Shown piece after piece: positions 42,618-52,700 of a DNA stretch of 64,000 nucleotides. Source of the DNA: Ga0077536 sp035325705 (lineage in GTDB: Bacteria; Pseudomonadota; Gammaproteobacteria; Ga0077536); NCBI GenBank assembly GCA_035325705.1, contig DAOKZI010000001.1, positions 558,001 through 622,000 on the forward strand. The letters run 5' to 3'. The notes under the pieces are model-generated. The model saw only the letters and a program-made list of their open reading frames with translations. It made no database searches and was not told the origin of the DNA. The position numbers and the translations under genes were made by a program. The number at the start of each line of letters is the position of its first letter. The stretch's first letter is position 1.

Positions 42618-42790
42618 AACAACCGCGCGATCTCGCGCTCGACGCGCGCTGGCGGGTGCGGCGCCAGGACGACAACGGCAACGTCTTCGAGGTCGCGCGC
42701 GAGCTCACGCGCGCCGCCGCCGAACGGCTCGCCGCGACGCTGAGCGCGGGCGGGCACAAGCAGCTCTATTGGGTCGAGCGCAACTCGTAG
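42614..42790 (+). CDS. small conserved hypothetical protein
   Basis: A GTG within the stop of the DUF1348 gene (GTGA) opens 58 codons: LALDARWRVRRQDDNGNVFE, VARELTRAAAERLAATLSAG and GHKQLYWVERNS. The periodic pattern recalls small domains such as those in SPASM- or SH3-like tails, but no family is certain. Its TAG stop lies inside an inserted 33-bp inverted repeat, so the original C-terminus may have been different. Confidence 0.6.
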   Translation: MKQPRDLALDARWRVRRQDDNGNVFEVARELTRAAAERLAATLSAGGHKQLYWVERNS

Positions 42791-42862
42791 GTTGGGCTGA
42801 CGAAGGAAGCCCAACGTTCGGCGCCCGATGTTGGGCTTCCTTCGTCAGCCCAACCTACGAGT
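42783..42862. repeat. 33-bp perfect inverted repeat of the GTTGGGC family
   Basis: The arms 42783-42815 and 42830-42862 are exact inverse copies separated by 14 bases. Each is one copy of the GTAGGTTGGGCTGACGAAGG family. As RNA it would fold into a very stable hairpin. A short REP arm follows at 42863-42900. The repeat supplies the stop codon of the small gene before it. Confidence 0.85.
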
Positions 42863-42923
42863 CTTCGTAGCCGGGAAGGAACGCAGCGGAATCCGGGATT
42901 CGGCGCATCCGGTAGCACTCCGC

Positions 42924-43511
42924 TCAAGGATCCCTCAGCGCACGCAGATCGATCAGCGTGATCTCGCGCGTGTAGCGCCGCGCATCCTCGATCATGCCGG
43001 CGGTGCCGCCGGCTTCGTCGCCGGGATCGTGGTCCCACAGCGCGACGACGCACAGCCGCGCCAGGCCGTAGGCGCGCGCGGTGTCGAGCAGCCAGTGGTT
43101 GCAGCGACGATAGGGATCGCCGCAGTCGTCGACGGCGCGTCCGAGCACGGCCGGCATTGCCCGCGGCGGCTGCTCCAGGGCCGGACGCAGGCGCGCATAG
43201 AGATCCAGCCAATGCGCGCCGCCGCGCGCGACCGAGTCCGCGATGAAGGCCTCCTCGTGCGCGGGCTGCAGCCAGCGCAGCGCGACGCCGCGCTCGATGC
43301 ACAGCGCGGAGAACAATAAATCGCCGCCGCAGGCACCCTGCGTCAGGGCGAGATCGCCCGCCGCGAGCGCCTGCTTCGTCAGTGCCGCGGCGAGCGCGCG
43401 GCGTACGCGCGCGATCGTTGCCGCGTCGTTCGGAAAGCGCGGCGGCGCGCGTCCCGTCTCGTCGACGAGATGGCCGCTGAACAGGAACACGCGGCGGGGG
43501 ATCGCGATCAT
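42924..43511 (-). CDS. SLOG-like (Rossmann nucleotide-sensor) protein
   Basis: The 195-residue protein begins FLFSGHLVDETGRAPPRFPN and continues GDLALTQGACGGDLLFSALC, IERGVALRWLQPAHEEAFIA and DSVARGGAHWLDLYARLRPA. This GH(M/L)xD...PRFP and GGDLLF pattern occurs in a SLOG/LOG-like group linked with CHAT, caspase and TIR proteins, thought to bind nucleotide ligands. It follows two TIR genes on the same strand, after a 76-base gap with a REP arm (43540-43580). A sensor role for the TIR proteins is inferred. Confidence 0.65.
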   Translation of the reverse strand: MIAIPRRVFLFSGHLVDETGRAPPRFPNDAATIARVRRALAAALTKQALAAGDLALTQGACGGDLLFSALCIERGVALRWLQPAHEEAFIADSVARGGAHWLDLYARLRPALEQPPRAMPAVLGRAVDDCGDPYRRCNHWLLDTARAYGLARLCVVALWDHDPGDEAGGTAGMIEDARRYTREITLIDLRALRDP

Positions 43512-43587
43512 CGATGAACGCAGGCGCGTCGGCGCGCCGATCCCGGGTTGCGCGCTGCGCGTTCCACCCGGGCTAGGAAGCGCGCCG

Positions 43588-44775
43588 TCACCCTCGCGCG
43601 TCCTGCGCGCAGCGGAAGCCGATGTCCGGGGCGCGGGTATCGGGCTCGGCGTAGTAGCGACGCGTGAGGATCAGATTGCCGGCGTCGTCGTAGCGGCCGC
43701 CGCCGCGCAGCTCGCGTCGGGAGCCCTGGTCCGGCCCGTGCGGATTGCGCGTGTCGCCGCGCCGATAGCTTTCGCCGTACCAGTCGGCGACCCATTCGCC
43801 GGCGTTGCCCGCCATGTCCTCGACCTCGTAGACGCTCGCGCCCAGCGGATGCGAACCGACCGCGGACAGGCCTTCATAAGTGCCGGGCGACGCGTTGGTG
43901 AAATTGGCGAGCTCCAGCGTCGGCGACTGCGCGCCCCAGGGATAGGGGCGCCGGTCGGTGCCGCGCGCCGCCTTTTCCCATTCGGCGGCGCTCGGCAGGC
44001 GGCGGCGCGCCCAGCGGCAGTAGGCGTCGGCATCGTGCCAGTCGACGAGCACCACCGGCTTCTCGCCGTGCCGGCGCCTGTCGATCTCGGCGAAGCCCTC
44101 GGGCGCGTTCGCGATGCCCGTCGCCGCGAGGAAGGCCGCGTAGCGATCCACGCTCACCTCGTAGCGATCGATGCGAAAGGCGTCGACGTAGACTTCGCGC
44201 AGCGGCGCGTATTCGCCGTCTCCCATCGTGAACGGCCCGGCCGGCACGTACTGCAGCGGCATGCCGTCGCGCCCCACCGCCGCCCCGCCGCGCGAGCTCT
44301 GCCACGCGTAGAGCGCGCCGGCGAGCGACGCGAGCAAACCGAGGCCGAGGGCCGCACGCTGCAGGCGCCGGTGCCGGTGCGCGCGAGCCAGCGCGTGCAC
44401 GGCATCGGCCGCTGCGGCAATCACGTCGCCGGCCGGCTGCAGGACGGTCACCGCGCGCAGTGCGAGCGGCAGCCGTTCGATGGGCAAGGTCGCGAGCATC
44501 ACCGGCAGCACGCGCCCGGACAGGCGCTTCCAGGCCCGCTCGACGATGCCGAGCTCGGACAGCGCATAGCTGCCGGCGGCGAGCGCGTGATCGCTGACGA
44601 GGAACACGAACAGATCGGAGTCTTCGATCGCGCGGCGGATGCGCACGTGGAATTCCTCGCCCACGGGCAGATCCTCGCGATCGAAGAACACGTCGTGACC
44701 CTGTTCGAGCAGCGCGCGATTGAGCGCCGCGGCCGTCGTGCGATCCTCCGAGGCGTAGCTCAGAAACACCTTCAT
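43588..44775 (-). CDS. TIR - membrane helix - formylglycine-generating-enzyme-like protein
   Basis: The 395-residue protein has a TIR domain at 1-~125 (MKVFLSYASEDRTTAAALN, FFDREDLPVGEEFH). Its likely NADase glutamate is E74 in GSYALSELG. One membrane helix at ~137-160 (GLGLLASLAGALYAWQ) follows. A SUMF1/FGE-type C-type-lectin-like domain runs from ~172 to the end (YVPAGPFTMGDGE, LPSAAEWEKAARGTDRRPY, DMAGNAGEWVADWYGE, GFRCAQDARG). The TIR should be cytosolic and the FGE-like domain outside the membrane. It is 15 bases after the second TIR gene. Confidence 0.88.
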   Translation of the reverse strand: MKVFLSYASEDRTTAAALNRALLEQGHDVFFDREDLPVGEEFHVRIRRAIEDSDLFVFLVSDHALAAGSYALSELGIVERAWKRLSGRVLPVMLATLPIERLPLALRAVTVLQPAGDVIAAAADAVHALARAHRHRRLQRAALGLGLLASLAGALYAWQSSRGGAAVGRDGMPLQYVPAGPFTMGDGEYAPLREVYVDAFRIDRYEVSVDRYAAFLAATGIANAPEGFAEIDRRRHGEKPVVLVDWHDADAYCRWARRRLPSAAEWEKAARGTDRRPYPWGAQSPTLELANFTNASPGTYEGLSAVGSHPLGASVYEVEDMAGNAGEWVADWYGESYRRGDTRNPHGPDQGSRRELRGGGRYDDAGNLILTRRYYAEPDTRAPDIGFRCAQDARG

Positions 44776-44790
44776 GTAGTCGACTGCGCT

Positions 44791-45891
44791 TCAGTGCCTG
44801 CGCGCGGCCGCGCTCGCCGCCCGCGTCGACGCCAGCCTGCCGTAGAGGCGCAGTTCGTTGATGTAGACGGCGCGGCCGCCGGCGTGATTCGACAGCGCCG
44901 TCAGCTTGACGTAGCGCGCGGTGACGGGAGAGAAATCGAAGGACTGCCAGGGGTCGCGCATCACGCGCAGGTTCTGCGTCGTGAAACGGCCGATCGAGGT
45001 GAAGGGGCCCGCCGGCGCGTCGTTGCCGGCGAAGAGCTCGAACTCGCGCACGTTGTTGTCGCCCGTCATGCCGATGAACACCGCGACGCCGTCGATCGTC
45101 GCCGGCCGTTCGTCGCGGAACGCAAACACGCCGGCACCGCTGTCCGCCCAGCCGTAGGTGTCGGTGTTGCCGTCGATCAGCTTGTCCCAGGCTTCGGACG
45201 AGGCGACGACGAGATGGCCACCGGCCTCGGCGGCGAGCAGATCGATGCGTTCCGCGCCGGCCTTCGCGGGCGCGGACGCTGCTGCCGGAGGCGAGCCGCT
45301 GGCGGCGGACGGCGGAAGCTGTGCGGCGAGCGGCGGCGAGCGATCCTCGCTCGGCGGCGACGAGCGATGCTCGCGCATCCAGCCGAACCAGGCCAGCGCG
45401 ACGACGGTAAGCGTGGTCGCCGCACCGATACCGAACGCGCGCAGACCGCCGGCACGACGCGCCTCCGGCGCTTTCTCGCGCGCGAGCGGCGCGGACTGCG
45501 CTTCTCCGCGCACGAGGCGCGCGATCGCCTGTTCGAGCTGACGGTACTGCGGATCGTCCGTGTTGCCTTCCCAGCGCGAGAGATTCGCGGCCTGGATGCG
45601 CTTGAACTCGATCGGCGGCGCGACGTTCTCGATCAGCACCGGCAGCAGGCGCTGGCGCGCCGCGCCTTCGGCGGCCTCGGTCTTGACCCAGTTCGATTTC
45701 ACCGACTGCGCGGACCACAGCACGACCATGCAGCGCGCAGCCTCGATCGCTTCCTGGATCACCTCGTCGAACACGCGCCCGGGCGGAATCGTGCGATCCC
45801 ACCACACGGTGTAGCCCGCGCGGGCCAGCGTGCCGGCGAGGCGGGCCGCGTGCTCGCGATCGGCGCTGGCATAGCTGATGAAGACGTCCAT
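44791..45891 (-). CDS. TIR - membrane helix - F5/8-type-C (discoidin) protein
   Basis: The 366-residue protein has a TIR domain at 1-~130 (MDVFISYASADREHAARL, WWDRTIPPGRVFDEV) with a probable catalytic E72 in SNWVKTEAAEG. A membrane helix follows at ~152-172 (GIGAATTLTVVALAWFGW), then a Pro/Ala/Ser-rich linker. A discoidin (F5/8 type C) beta-sandwich from ~215 to ~355 has ASSEAWDKLIDGNTDTYGWA and TARYVKLTALSNHAGGRAVY. It begins the TIR operon. The outer domain may bind sugar or lipid at the cell surface. Confidence 0.88.
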   Translation of the reverse strand: MDVFISYASADREHAARLAGTLARAGYTVWWDRTIPPGRVFDEVIQEAIEAARCMVVLWSAQSVKSNWVKTEAAEGAARQRLLPVLIENVAPPIEFKRIQAANLSRWEGNTDDPQYRQLEQAIARLVRGEAQSAPLAREKAPEARRAGGLRAFGIGAATTLTVVALAWFGWMREHRSSPPSEDRSPPLAAQLPPSAASGSPPAAASAPAKAGAERIDLLAAEAGGHLVVASSEAWDKLIDGNTDTYGWADSGAGVFAFRDERPATIDGVAVFIGMTGDNNVREFELFAGNDAPAGPFTSIGRFTTQNLRVMRDPWQSFDFSPVTARYVKLTALSNHAGGRAVYINELRLYGRLASTRAASAAARRH

Positions 45892-45964
45892 GCGCGCTCA
45901 TTCGTCCATGACACGAAAGCTGGACGGAGTATAGACCGCGCGCCGCGGAGCGACGCGGGCCGCG

Positions 45965-46390
45965 CTAGGGCGGCCTGCGCAGATGCGCCGCGCGTTCGCG
46001 CGCGAGCCGGGCGCGGAAGCGCGCATACCGGCGCGGCGTATCGGCATCGAAGCAGACACTGAGATCGTCGTGATGACAGGGGAAGGCGGCGGCGAGGGCC
46101 GCGTCGCGAAACACGCGCCAGGCCTCGTGCGCCCGCGTCAGCGCGGCGAGCGCGTTTGGATCGGCGGCGTGACGCGCGCGGGCTGCGGCGAGCGCGGCCT
46201 CGAGCTCGCGTTCCGCATGCTCGGCGGCTAGCGTCGCGCAGAAATTGCGCTCGAACTGACTGCCGTCCGGCCTGCACTCCACGCCCGACGCCGGCGCGGC
46301 CGCGAGCATGCATGCCAGCGCGAGCAGCGATCGCCACGACAGGCGAGAGTGCGGCGCCCGTGGCCGGACGCCGCGTAGGGGCCCTTTCAC
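45965..46390 (-). CDS. LprI/DUF1311-like exported protein
   Basis: The 141-residue product has an N-terminal export signal (LSWRSLLALACMLAAAPASG) followed by a mature domain with ECRPDGSQFERNFCATLAAE and ALTRAHEAWRVFRDAALAAA. It has FPCHHDDLSVCFDADTPRRY near the end. This resembles the LprI/DUF1311 family, some members of which inhibit lysozyme. The start is a GTG that overlaps the amidase stop as GTGA, so it is coupled to that gene. A longer upstream frame only covers the amidase. Confidence 0.75.
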   Translation of the reverse strand: MKGPLRGVRPRAPHSRLSWRSLLALACMLAAAPASGVECRPDGSQFERNFCATLAAEHAERELEAALAAARARHAADPNALAALTRAHEAWRVFRDAALAAAFPCHHDDLSVCFDADTPRRYARFRARLARERAAHLRRPP

Positions 46391-48123
46391 GCAGCGCGTG
46401 CCGGACGCGCGCTCGCGACGCGCCGACGCCGCGCCGCGAGCGGCAGCACGGCGGCCGCGAACAGCGGCAGGGCCGGCGGCAGCGGCACCAGCGCGGGCGT
46501 CAGCCGGTGCAGCGTCGCCTGCTCGTAGTCGAAGGCATAGCCGAGCAGCTCCGCTTCCGACCACAGCTTGCCGACGAACATCACGCCGAACGGCGAGCCG
46601 TCCTCGTAATAGCCGCCGGACACCGTGACGCCGGGCAAGCCGACGATGTTGATCTCGCTGACCGTCGTCGCGCCGATCCCCGTCGTGCTGTCCAGATCCG
46701 GGATCGGACGCACGGCCTGCGGAAAGAACAGGCCGTCGAGGTCGTAGGCGTCGAGCACGCTGTCGAACAGCGAGACCAGCGCCGCCCGCGCCGCGAAGAA
46801 GTCCGAGATGTCGGGCGGCGTGTCCGGATCGGCGAATTCCAGCGGGAACTGCGTCGGCGTCGTCGCGAAGGATTCACCGGGCGCGAACGGCGAGATGCCG
46901 AGCAGATCGAGCGCCGCGATCGAGCTGATCCCGTTCTCCGCCGCAACCTGGTTCGCGACCATGCTCGGGCCCATGCGCTCGAGCCAGTTCTCGAAGTAGT
47001 AAGGATTGGATTTCGCCGCGTTCGGGATCGCCGCGCGCAGCGCGCTGAAGTCGGTGCCGGCAAAGGGATCCGCGACCAAGATCGCGCCTTCCGCTTCCAT
47101 CTCCGCGATCGCCTGCTCATACATCGTCTGCGTCAGCGGATCGAGCTCGATGCCCGCGCGCCAACCCTCGCCGAGCAGGCCGAAGCGCTTGCCCTGCAGC
47201 GCCGTCGTCGACAGCAGGCTGGTGTAGCCGGCTTCCGGCACGTGGCCGACCGAGGCCATCGTCTTCTCGTCCGCGAGCGAGTAGCCCGCCATCGCGTCGA
47301 GCATCACGGCCGCGTCGTGCACGCTGCGCGCGTGCGGGCCGACGACGTCGCGCGTCGCGCCGGACAGCGGAGCGACGCCCGCGTTCGGCACCAGGCCGAA
47401 CGTCGTCTTCACGCCGACCAGGCTGTGCGCGGCGGCGGGATTCTGGATCGAGCCGCCGGTTTCCTCGGCCGTGCCGATCACGGCGAAGCTGCCGGCGACC
47501 GCCATCGCCGTCCCCGCGCTGCTGCCGCCGGGCATGATCGTGCGATCGTAGGCATTGTAGGTCGGGCCGTCCCAGCTCGTATTCGCGGTATTGCCGCTGC
47601 GGCTGAACTCCGGGATGTTGGTCTTGCCGATGATGAGGGCGCCGGCATCGCGCAGACGCTGCACGACGGGCGCGTCGGTCTGCGGGATCAGATCGATGCC
47701 GCCGGCGAGGCTGCTGAAGCCGGCGTAGCCGGCCGTCGACGGCAGGCCTTTCACGTCCATCGCTTCCTTGATCACGATCGGCACGCCGTGCAGCGGCGAA
47801 CGCGGTCCGGTCGTCTTCAGCTCGAGATCGAGGGCCTCCGCTTCGGCCAGCGCCGTCGGGTTGAAGAAAGTGAACGCGTTGTACTGCGCTTCATACGCGT
47901 CGATGCGCGCCTTGTGCGCCTGATACAGCTCGACGACCGAGAACGTGCCGGCGGCGAGCCCCGCCTGGATTTCCTCGATCGTGATGTCGACGATGTCGAG
48001 CGCCTGCGCGCCGCTCGCGCAGGCGAGCGAGAGACCGAGCGCGAAGGCGCGCACCGCCGATAGCCGCAATCGCGCGCGTCTTGCGCGCGTCGCTAGTCCG
48101 CTTCGTTCGTTCTTCGTATGCAT
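46387..48123 (-). CDS. amidase-signature enzyme, exported, PEP-CTERM-like tail
   Basis: The 578-residue amidase-signature hydrolase has the Ser-cisSer-Lys triad: catalytic Lys in VIKEAMDVKGL, the Gly/Ser motif PGGSSAGTAMA and the nucleophile region GTAEETGGSIQNPA. An N-terminal signal (AVRAFALGLSLACASGAQA) exports it. The C-terminus PLPPALPLFAAAVLPLAARRRR has a PEP-CTERM-like Pro, hydrophobic and Arg layout, so exosortase sorting is likely. GGAGGGTGAC lies before the ATG at 48123. Substrate unknown; the related amidase at the right edge is another member. Confidence 0.9.
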   Translation of the reverse strand: MHTKNERSGLATRARRARLRLSAVRAFALGLSLACASGAQALDIVDITIEEIQAGLAAGTFSVVELYQAHKARIDAYEAQYNAFTFFNPTALAEAEALDLELKTTGPRSPLHGVPIVIKEAMDVKGLPSTAGYAGFSSLAGGIDLIPQTDAPVVQRLRDAGALIIGKTNIPEFSRSGNTANTSWDGPTYNAYDRTIMPGGSSAGTAMAVAGSFAVIGTAEETGGSIQNPAAAHSLVGVKTTFGLVPNAGVAPLSGATRDVVGPHARSVHDAAVMLDAMAGYSLADEKTMASVGHVPEAGYTSLLSTTALQGKRFGLLGEGWRAGIELDPLTQTMYEQAIAEMEAEGAILVADPFAGTDFSALRAAIPNAAKSNPYYFENWLERMGPSMVANQVAAENGISSIAALDLLGISPFAPGESFATTPTQFPLEFADPDTPPDISDFFAARAALVSLFDSVLDAYDLDGLFFPQAVRPIPDLDSTTGIGATTVSEINIVGLPGVTVSGGYYEDGSPFGVMFVGKLWSEAELLGYAFDYEQATLHRLTPALVPLPPALPLFAAAVLPLAARRRRVASARPARAA

Positions 48124-48587
48124 GTCACCCTCCACGAGCGCGAGCGGAAGCGCACGACGCACCAAGCTGGCGCCGCCTTCCACTCGCGCTTCCATTCGCA
48201 AGAAAGATCGGATGGCTCGTCGCGTCGCGACGATCGGCGGAGAGAAGTGCAGAAAGCGATCCAGCTTCGCGCTTGGAATCCGATCAAGCACTTGAGGACG
48301 AGCACCGCATTGCGCGAGTCGCGCGCGAACGATGCCGGTGCGTGCGTCGCGTGCCGCTGCACGAGGATGCATCGCGCCGGCACCGCACCTCGTCGTCCTC
48401 GGCGCGTCGTGCGCATGGCGCGCGACGGCGCGGCGCGAGGCCGCTGCGCGATCGCGCGGCGTCGTGCACCACGCCCTGCGCCAAATCCGGGCGCGCCTGC
48501 GCAATGCGCTTCGTCCAGGTCTTGCGCCGACGGCGCGCGCGCCGCCGCGCGTGCTACCGTGGCGGCCCGTCCGCCGGAGGCCCAACG
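48124..48587. other. 464-base gap without a recognised feature
   Basis: This is the divergent space between the amidase and DUF1272 genes. Several long frames cross it, but none has a family match or a fitting ribosome site. Promoters for both directions are expected here but were not identified. Confidence 0.4.
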
Positions 48588-48857
48588 ATGCTCGAGCTGC
48601 GACCGAACTGCGAATGCTGTGATCGCGATCTGCCGCCAGACTCGCCGCTTGCGCGCATCTGCTCATTCGAGTGCACGTTCTGCGCGCGCTGCGCAGAGCT
48701 GCTCGGCGAGCGCTGTCCGAATTGCGGCGGCGAGCTCGTGCCGCGGCCGCGGCGGCCGGCCGCGAGCTTGCAGCAACATCCGGCGTCGACGACGCGCGTG
48801 TCGAAACCCGCGGGCTGTCCGCCGCTCGCGGCCGCATTCGATCCTCTTCGGCAGTGA
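48588..48857 (+). CDS. DUF1272 zinc-ribbon-like protein
   Basis: The 89-residue protein opens LELRPNCECCDRDLPPDSPL and continues ARICSFECTFCARCAELLGE and CPNCGGELVPRPRRPA. The eight cysteines in pairs match DUF1272, a small zinc-binding family of unknown role. It overlaps the DNA glycosylase gene downstream by GTGA. The ATG at 48588 is chosen because the conserved ELRPNCE motif follows it directly. Confidence 0.9.
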   Translation: MLELRPNCECCDRDLPPDSPLARICSFECTFCARCAELLGERCPNCGGELVPRPRRPAASLQQHPASTTRVSKPAGCPPLAAAFDPLRQ

Positions 48858-49387
48858 GCCCGCCGCTGCGCGGGCTGCCGCCGATCGAGAACCCGTCGGC
48901 GCGCGTGCTGGTACTCGGCAGCATGCCCGGTGCGGCTTCGCTGGCCGCCGGCCAGTACTATGCGCATCCGCGCAATCTCTTCTGGCCGCTGATGGGCGAG
49001 CTGCTCGGTTTCGATCCGGCGCTGCCCTATGCGCAGCGCGTCGCCGCGCTGAAGCGCGCGCGCATCGCGCTGTGGGACGTGATCGGCTTCTGCCGGCGCA
49101 CCGGCAGTCTGGATGCGCGCATCGCGCGCGACAGCGTCGTCGTCAACGACTTCACCGGCTTCCTCGCCCGTCACCGCGCGCTGAGGCTGATCTGCTTCAA
49201 CGGGACCACCGCTGCGGCGAGCTGGCGGCGCCACGTGCAGGCGGCGGTGGCCGAGCGCGCCCCGCGCTGCGTCACATTGCCTTCGTCGAGTCCTGCCAAT
49301 GCCTCGATCGCACTGGCGGCCAAGCGCACGGCCTGGCGCGTCGTGCGCGAGGCCGCGGCCGACGAGCGCGGCGCCGCCTGTTCATAG
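48854..49387 (+). CDS. DNA-deoxyinosine glycosylase (UDG superfamily)
   Basis: The 177-residue protein is of the uracil-DNA-glycosylase superfamily, hypoxanthine-DNA-glycosylase type: VLVLGSMPGAASLAAGQYYA, HPRNLFWPLMGELLGF, ALWDVIGFCRRTGSLD and FNGTTAAASWRRH. LPSSSPANAS near the end is the DNA-loop motif. It should remove deaminated adenine (hypoxanthine) from DNA. The GTG start overlaps the DUF1272 stop. This is in keeping with a repair function in the cytosol. Confidence 0.87.
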   Translation: MSPPLRGLPPIENPSARVLVLGSMPGAASLAAGQYYAHPRNLFWPLMGELLGFDPALPYAQRVAALKRARIALWDVIGFCRRTGSLDARIARDSVVVNDFTGFLARHRALRLICFNGTTAAASWRRHVQAAVAERAPRCVTLPSSSPANASIALAAKRTAWRVVREAAADERGAACS

Positions 49388-49780
49388 TTTTCGGGCTACG
49401 AAGAAGGGGGAGGGACGGGAGGCTCGGTGTCTTGCGGGAATTTTTCTTGGCGGCGGAGCGGGGCGTCGCTGCGTGTCACAAAAGTTTTACGCATCGTCCT
49501 CTAGCGTTTCGCCGTTTGAAGCGAATTACGTGATTTAGCGCAACGCGCAGGCATCGCCGTGCCCAGATTCGACGGCTACACTCCGCCTGCGCCGTGGCCG
49601 TACAGAAAACCTCTATACGCTCGGACACGTTCGGCACGCGAAACGGTGCAGGGGTTGCGCCGGTGGAGGCCAGGGCAGGGCCGTCGACCATCGCCCGCCT
49701 AGCTCCTCTTCCGGCGTAGAGAGAAAAAACATCGGGGGCAGATCCGGCCAACGCCGGATACTGCGGCAGGGGATCGGGGC
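49388..49780. other. 393-base gap before the giant surface-protein gene
   Basis: Apart from a tiny REP-like scrap (TTTCGGGCTACGAAGAAGG near 49388), nothing was recognised. The stretch should hold the promoter of the surface-protein operon. AGGGGAT precedes the TTG start at 49781. Confidence 0.4.
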
Positions 49781-52700
49781 TTGACCCAGAACATTTCTTC
49801 CGGCGCGCGTGCCGTGGCAAGCGCGCTGCGCGCATGCGCGAGTCTCGCCGTCCTCCTCGTCCTCGTCCGGATCCCGGACGCCGCCGCGGCGATCGCCGTC
49901 TCCAAGAGCATCGACAACACCGTCCAGGCCTACCCGAGCACGATCGTGCCGGGCGACATCACGGCCTTCCGCATCACGCTGACGAACGACAACACCGCTT
50001 CGGCGGTGAACAACGTCGCGTTCGCCGACGACATGACGGCGGCCAACATCGTCGTCGCCGGCGCCGGCGTCGTCGCCAACACCTGCGGCGGCAGCGTCAC
50101 CGCCGTCGTCGGCGCCAGCAGCTTCGATCTCGCCGGCGGCACGATCCCGCAGGCCCCCGGCGGCGGCGTGCTCGGTAGCTGCGACATCGTCGTCGAGGTC
50201 ACCTCGACCGCCGGCGGCACCGCGCCGACCAATACGATCCCGGCCGGTGCCGTCACCGGTAACGACGGCGCGCCGCAGACCAACGGCTCGGCCGCCGCGC
50301 AGAGCTTCACGGTGCTGACGCTGCAGCGCCCGACGATCGCCAAGCGCTTCACGCCCGGCACGGTCGTGCAGAACGATCAGACCTCGCGCCTGCGCCTGAC
50401 GATCGACAACCCGAACTCGACGGCGAACCTGCCGCTGACGACCGTCACCGACGCGCTGCCGGCCGGCATGGAAGTGGCGGCTGCGCCGAACGCGAGCGTC
50501 GCCTGCACGGGCACGGGCGCCGCGAACGGCAGTTTCACGCCGAACGCGGGCGATACCAGCTTGAGCCTCACCGGCGGCGCGATCGGCCGCTCGGGAAGCT
50601 GCGTCGTCGAAGTCGACGTCATCGGCACCGCGAGCGGGTCGACCGGCAGCCAGAGCCTCAACAACACGCTGAACGCGGCCGACGTCGGCAACACGCGCGG
50701 CCTGGTGCCGACCGCGAACGCGAGCGCCACGCTGACCGTGAACTCGCCGCTGCGCGTCGCCAAGCAGTTCGCGCCGAATCCCGTGCGCGCCGGCCAGAGC
50801 GCGACATTGACGATCACGCTGTTCAACGACAGCCCGACGGACGCGATCACGCTGACGAACTTCAGCGACGATCCGATCGGTGCGCCGGCCGGCCTCGCCG
50901 TGACGGGCGCGCCGTCGACCACCTGCGGCGGCGCCGCGGCCGCGACGGCCGGCAACAGCGGCGTAACCCTGACCGGCGGCTCGATCGCGGCGAGCGCGAG
51001 CTGCACGATCACCGTGCCGTATACCGCGACGCTGCCCGTCGCCGGCACGCCGCAGGTCTTCAACAACACGATCGCGGCCGGTGACGTCGGCAATACCGAC
51101 GGCTACGTGAGCCGCCCGGCCTCGGCCTCGGTGACGGTCAACGATCAGCTCACCGTCGCCAAGACGGTCAGCCCGGCGACGATCGCGCCGGGCAATCTCG
51201 TCACCTACACGGTGACGGTGCGCAATTTCACCGGCGGTGCGCTGTCGGGCGTGTCGTTCACCGACGATCTGCCGGGCGGGATCAGTGCGGTGGCGAGCCC
51301 GGCGCCGTCGATCAGCGCGGGCTGCGGCGCCTTCGGCAGCAATCTGTCGATACCGACCGATCCGGTGTTCAGCTTCGACATGCCCGCCGGCACGGCCGGC
51401 AATCCGGGCGTCTGCACGCTGACGTTCGCCGGCCAGGTGCCGACCACGGCGGTGCCCGGCACCGCGCTCGGCAATGTGCTGCCGACGGGCTCGGTGAAGA
51501 CGGCCGGCGCTTGCGGCGCCGGCGCCGTCTGCAACACCGGCCCGTCCGGCACGGCGACGACGACCGTGATCCACACCGCGCCGATCGCGAAGGCCTTCAG
51601 CCCGAGCTCGCTGTCCGAGGGCGGCATCTCGCAGCTCACGATCACGCTCAGCAACAACTCGGCGAACGCGCTGAGCGGCGTCGATCTCACCGACACCCTG
51701 CCGAGCCTCGCCGGGCCGCCGGCGACGCAAGTGGTGATCGCGAGCCCCGCGAATGCGTCGACCACCTGCGGCGGCGGGCCGACGATCACGGCGACGCCGG
51801 GCGCGTCCAGCGTGCGCATCCAGAACGCGACGATTCCGGCGCGCGCCGGCGGCGGCACCGGCGCCGCGGGAAGCTGCGTGCTGCGCGTGAACGTCAGCGG
51901 GCCGGCCGGCGTGTACACCAACACGATCCCGGCGAACTCGCTGATCGCGACCGAGACGCTGCCCGATGCGACGACGCGCGCGGTGAGCTTCCCCAATCCG
52001 GCGAGCGCACCGATCACCTATACGCCGGCGCTGACCGCGAGCAAGGCCTTCACGCCGGCGACGGTGCAGGCCGGCGGCGTCTCGCGTCTCGCCGTGCGCC
52101 TCGGCAACACCGGCAGCGGCACGCTCGCCAACGTGTCCTTCACCGATCCGCTGCCGGCGGACATGACGATCGCCACGCCGCCGAACGCGTCGACGACCTG
52201 CGCCGGCGCGCCGGTGCTCGGCGCGACCGCGGGCGCGAGCAGCTTCACGCTCTCCGGCGTGCAGATCCCGCCGGGCGGCCAGTGCGAGGCGCTGGTCGAC
52301 GTGCGCGCGACCAGCGGCGCGAACTCGGTCAACACGATCCCGCCCGGCAACGTCACCGCCAACGGCGGCGTGCAGAACACGACGCCCGTCAGCGCGACGC
52401 TCGCGAAGTCGAGCGGCGGCGTGGTCGTCAACAAGAGCATCAACCCGAACTCGATCACGGCGCCGGGCCAGGCGGCGACGGCGACCTTGAGCCTGCTGAA
52501 CACCGGCGGCCTCGCGCTCACCGGGCTCGCGCTGACCGACTTCTTCACCGTCGACGGCCTCGCGACCGGCACGCTGAACGGCATGCGCGTCGCCGCGACG
52601 CCGGCGGCGACGACGACCTGCCCCGGCGGCGTCGTCAGCGCCGGCGCGAACGGCACGCAGTTCAGCCTGAGCGGGGCCCAGCTCGCCGCCAGCGGCAGTC

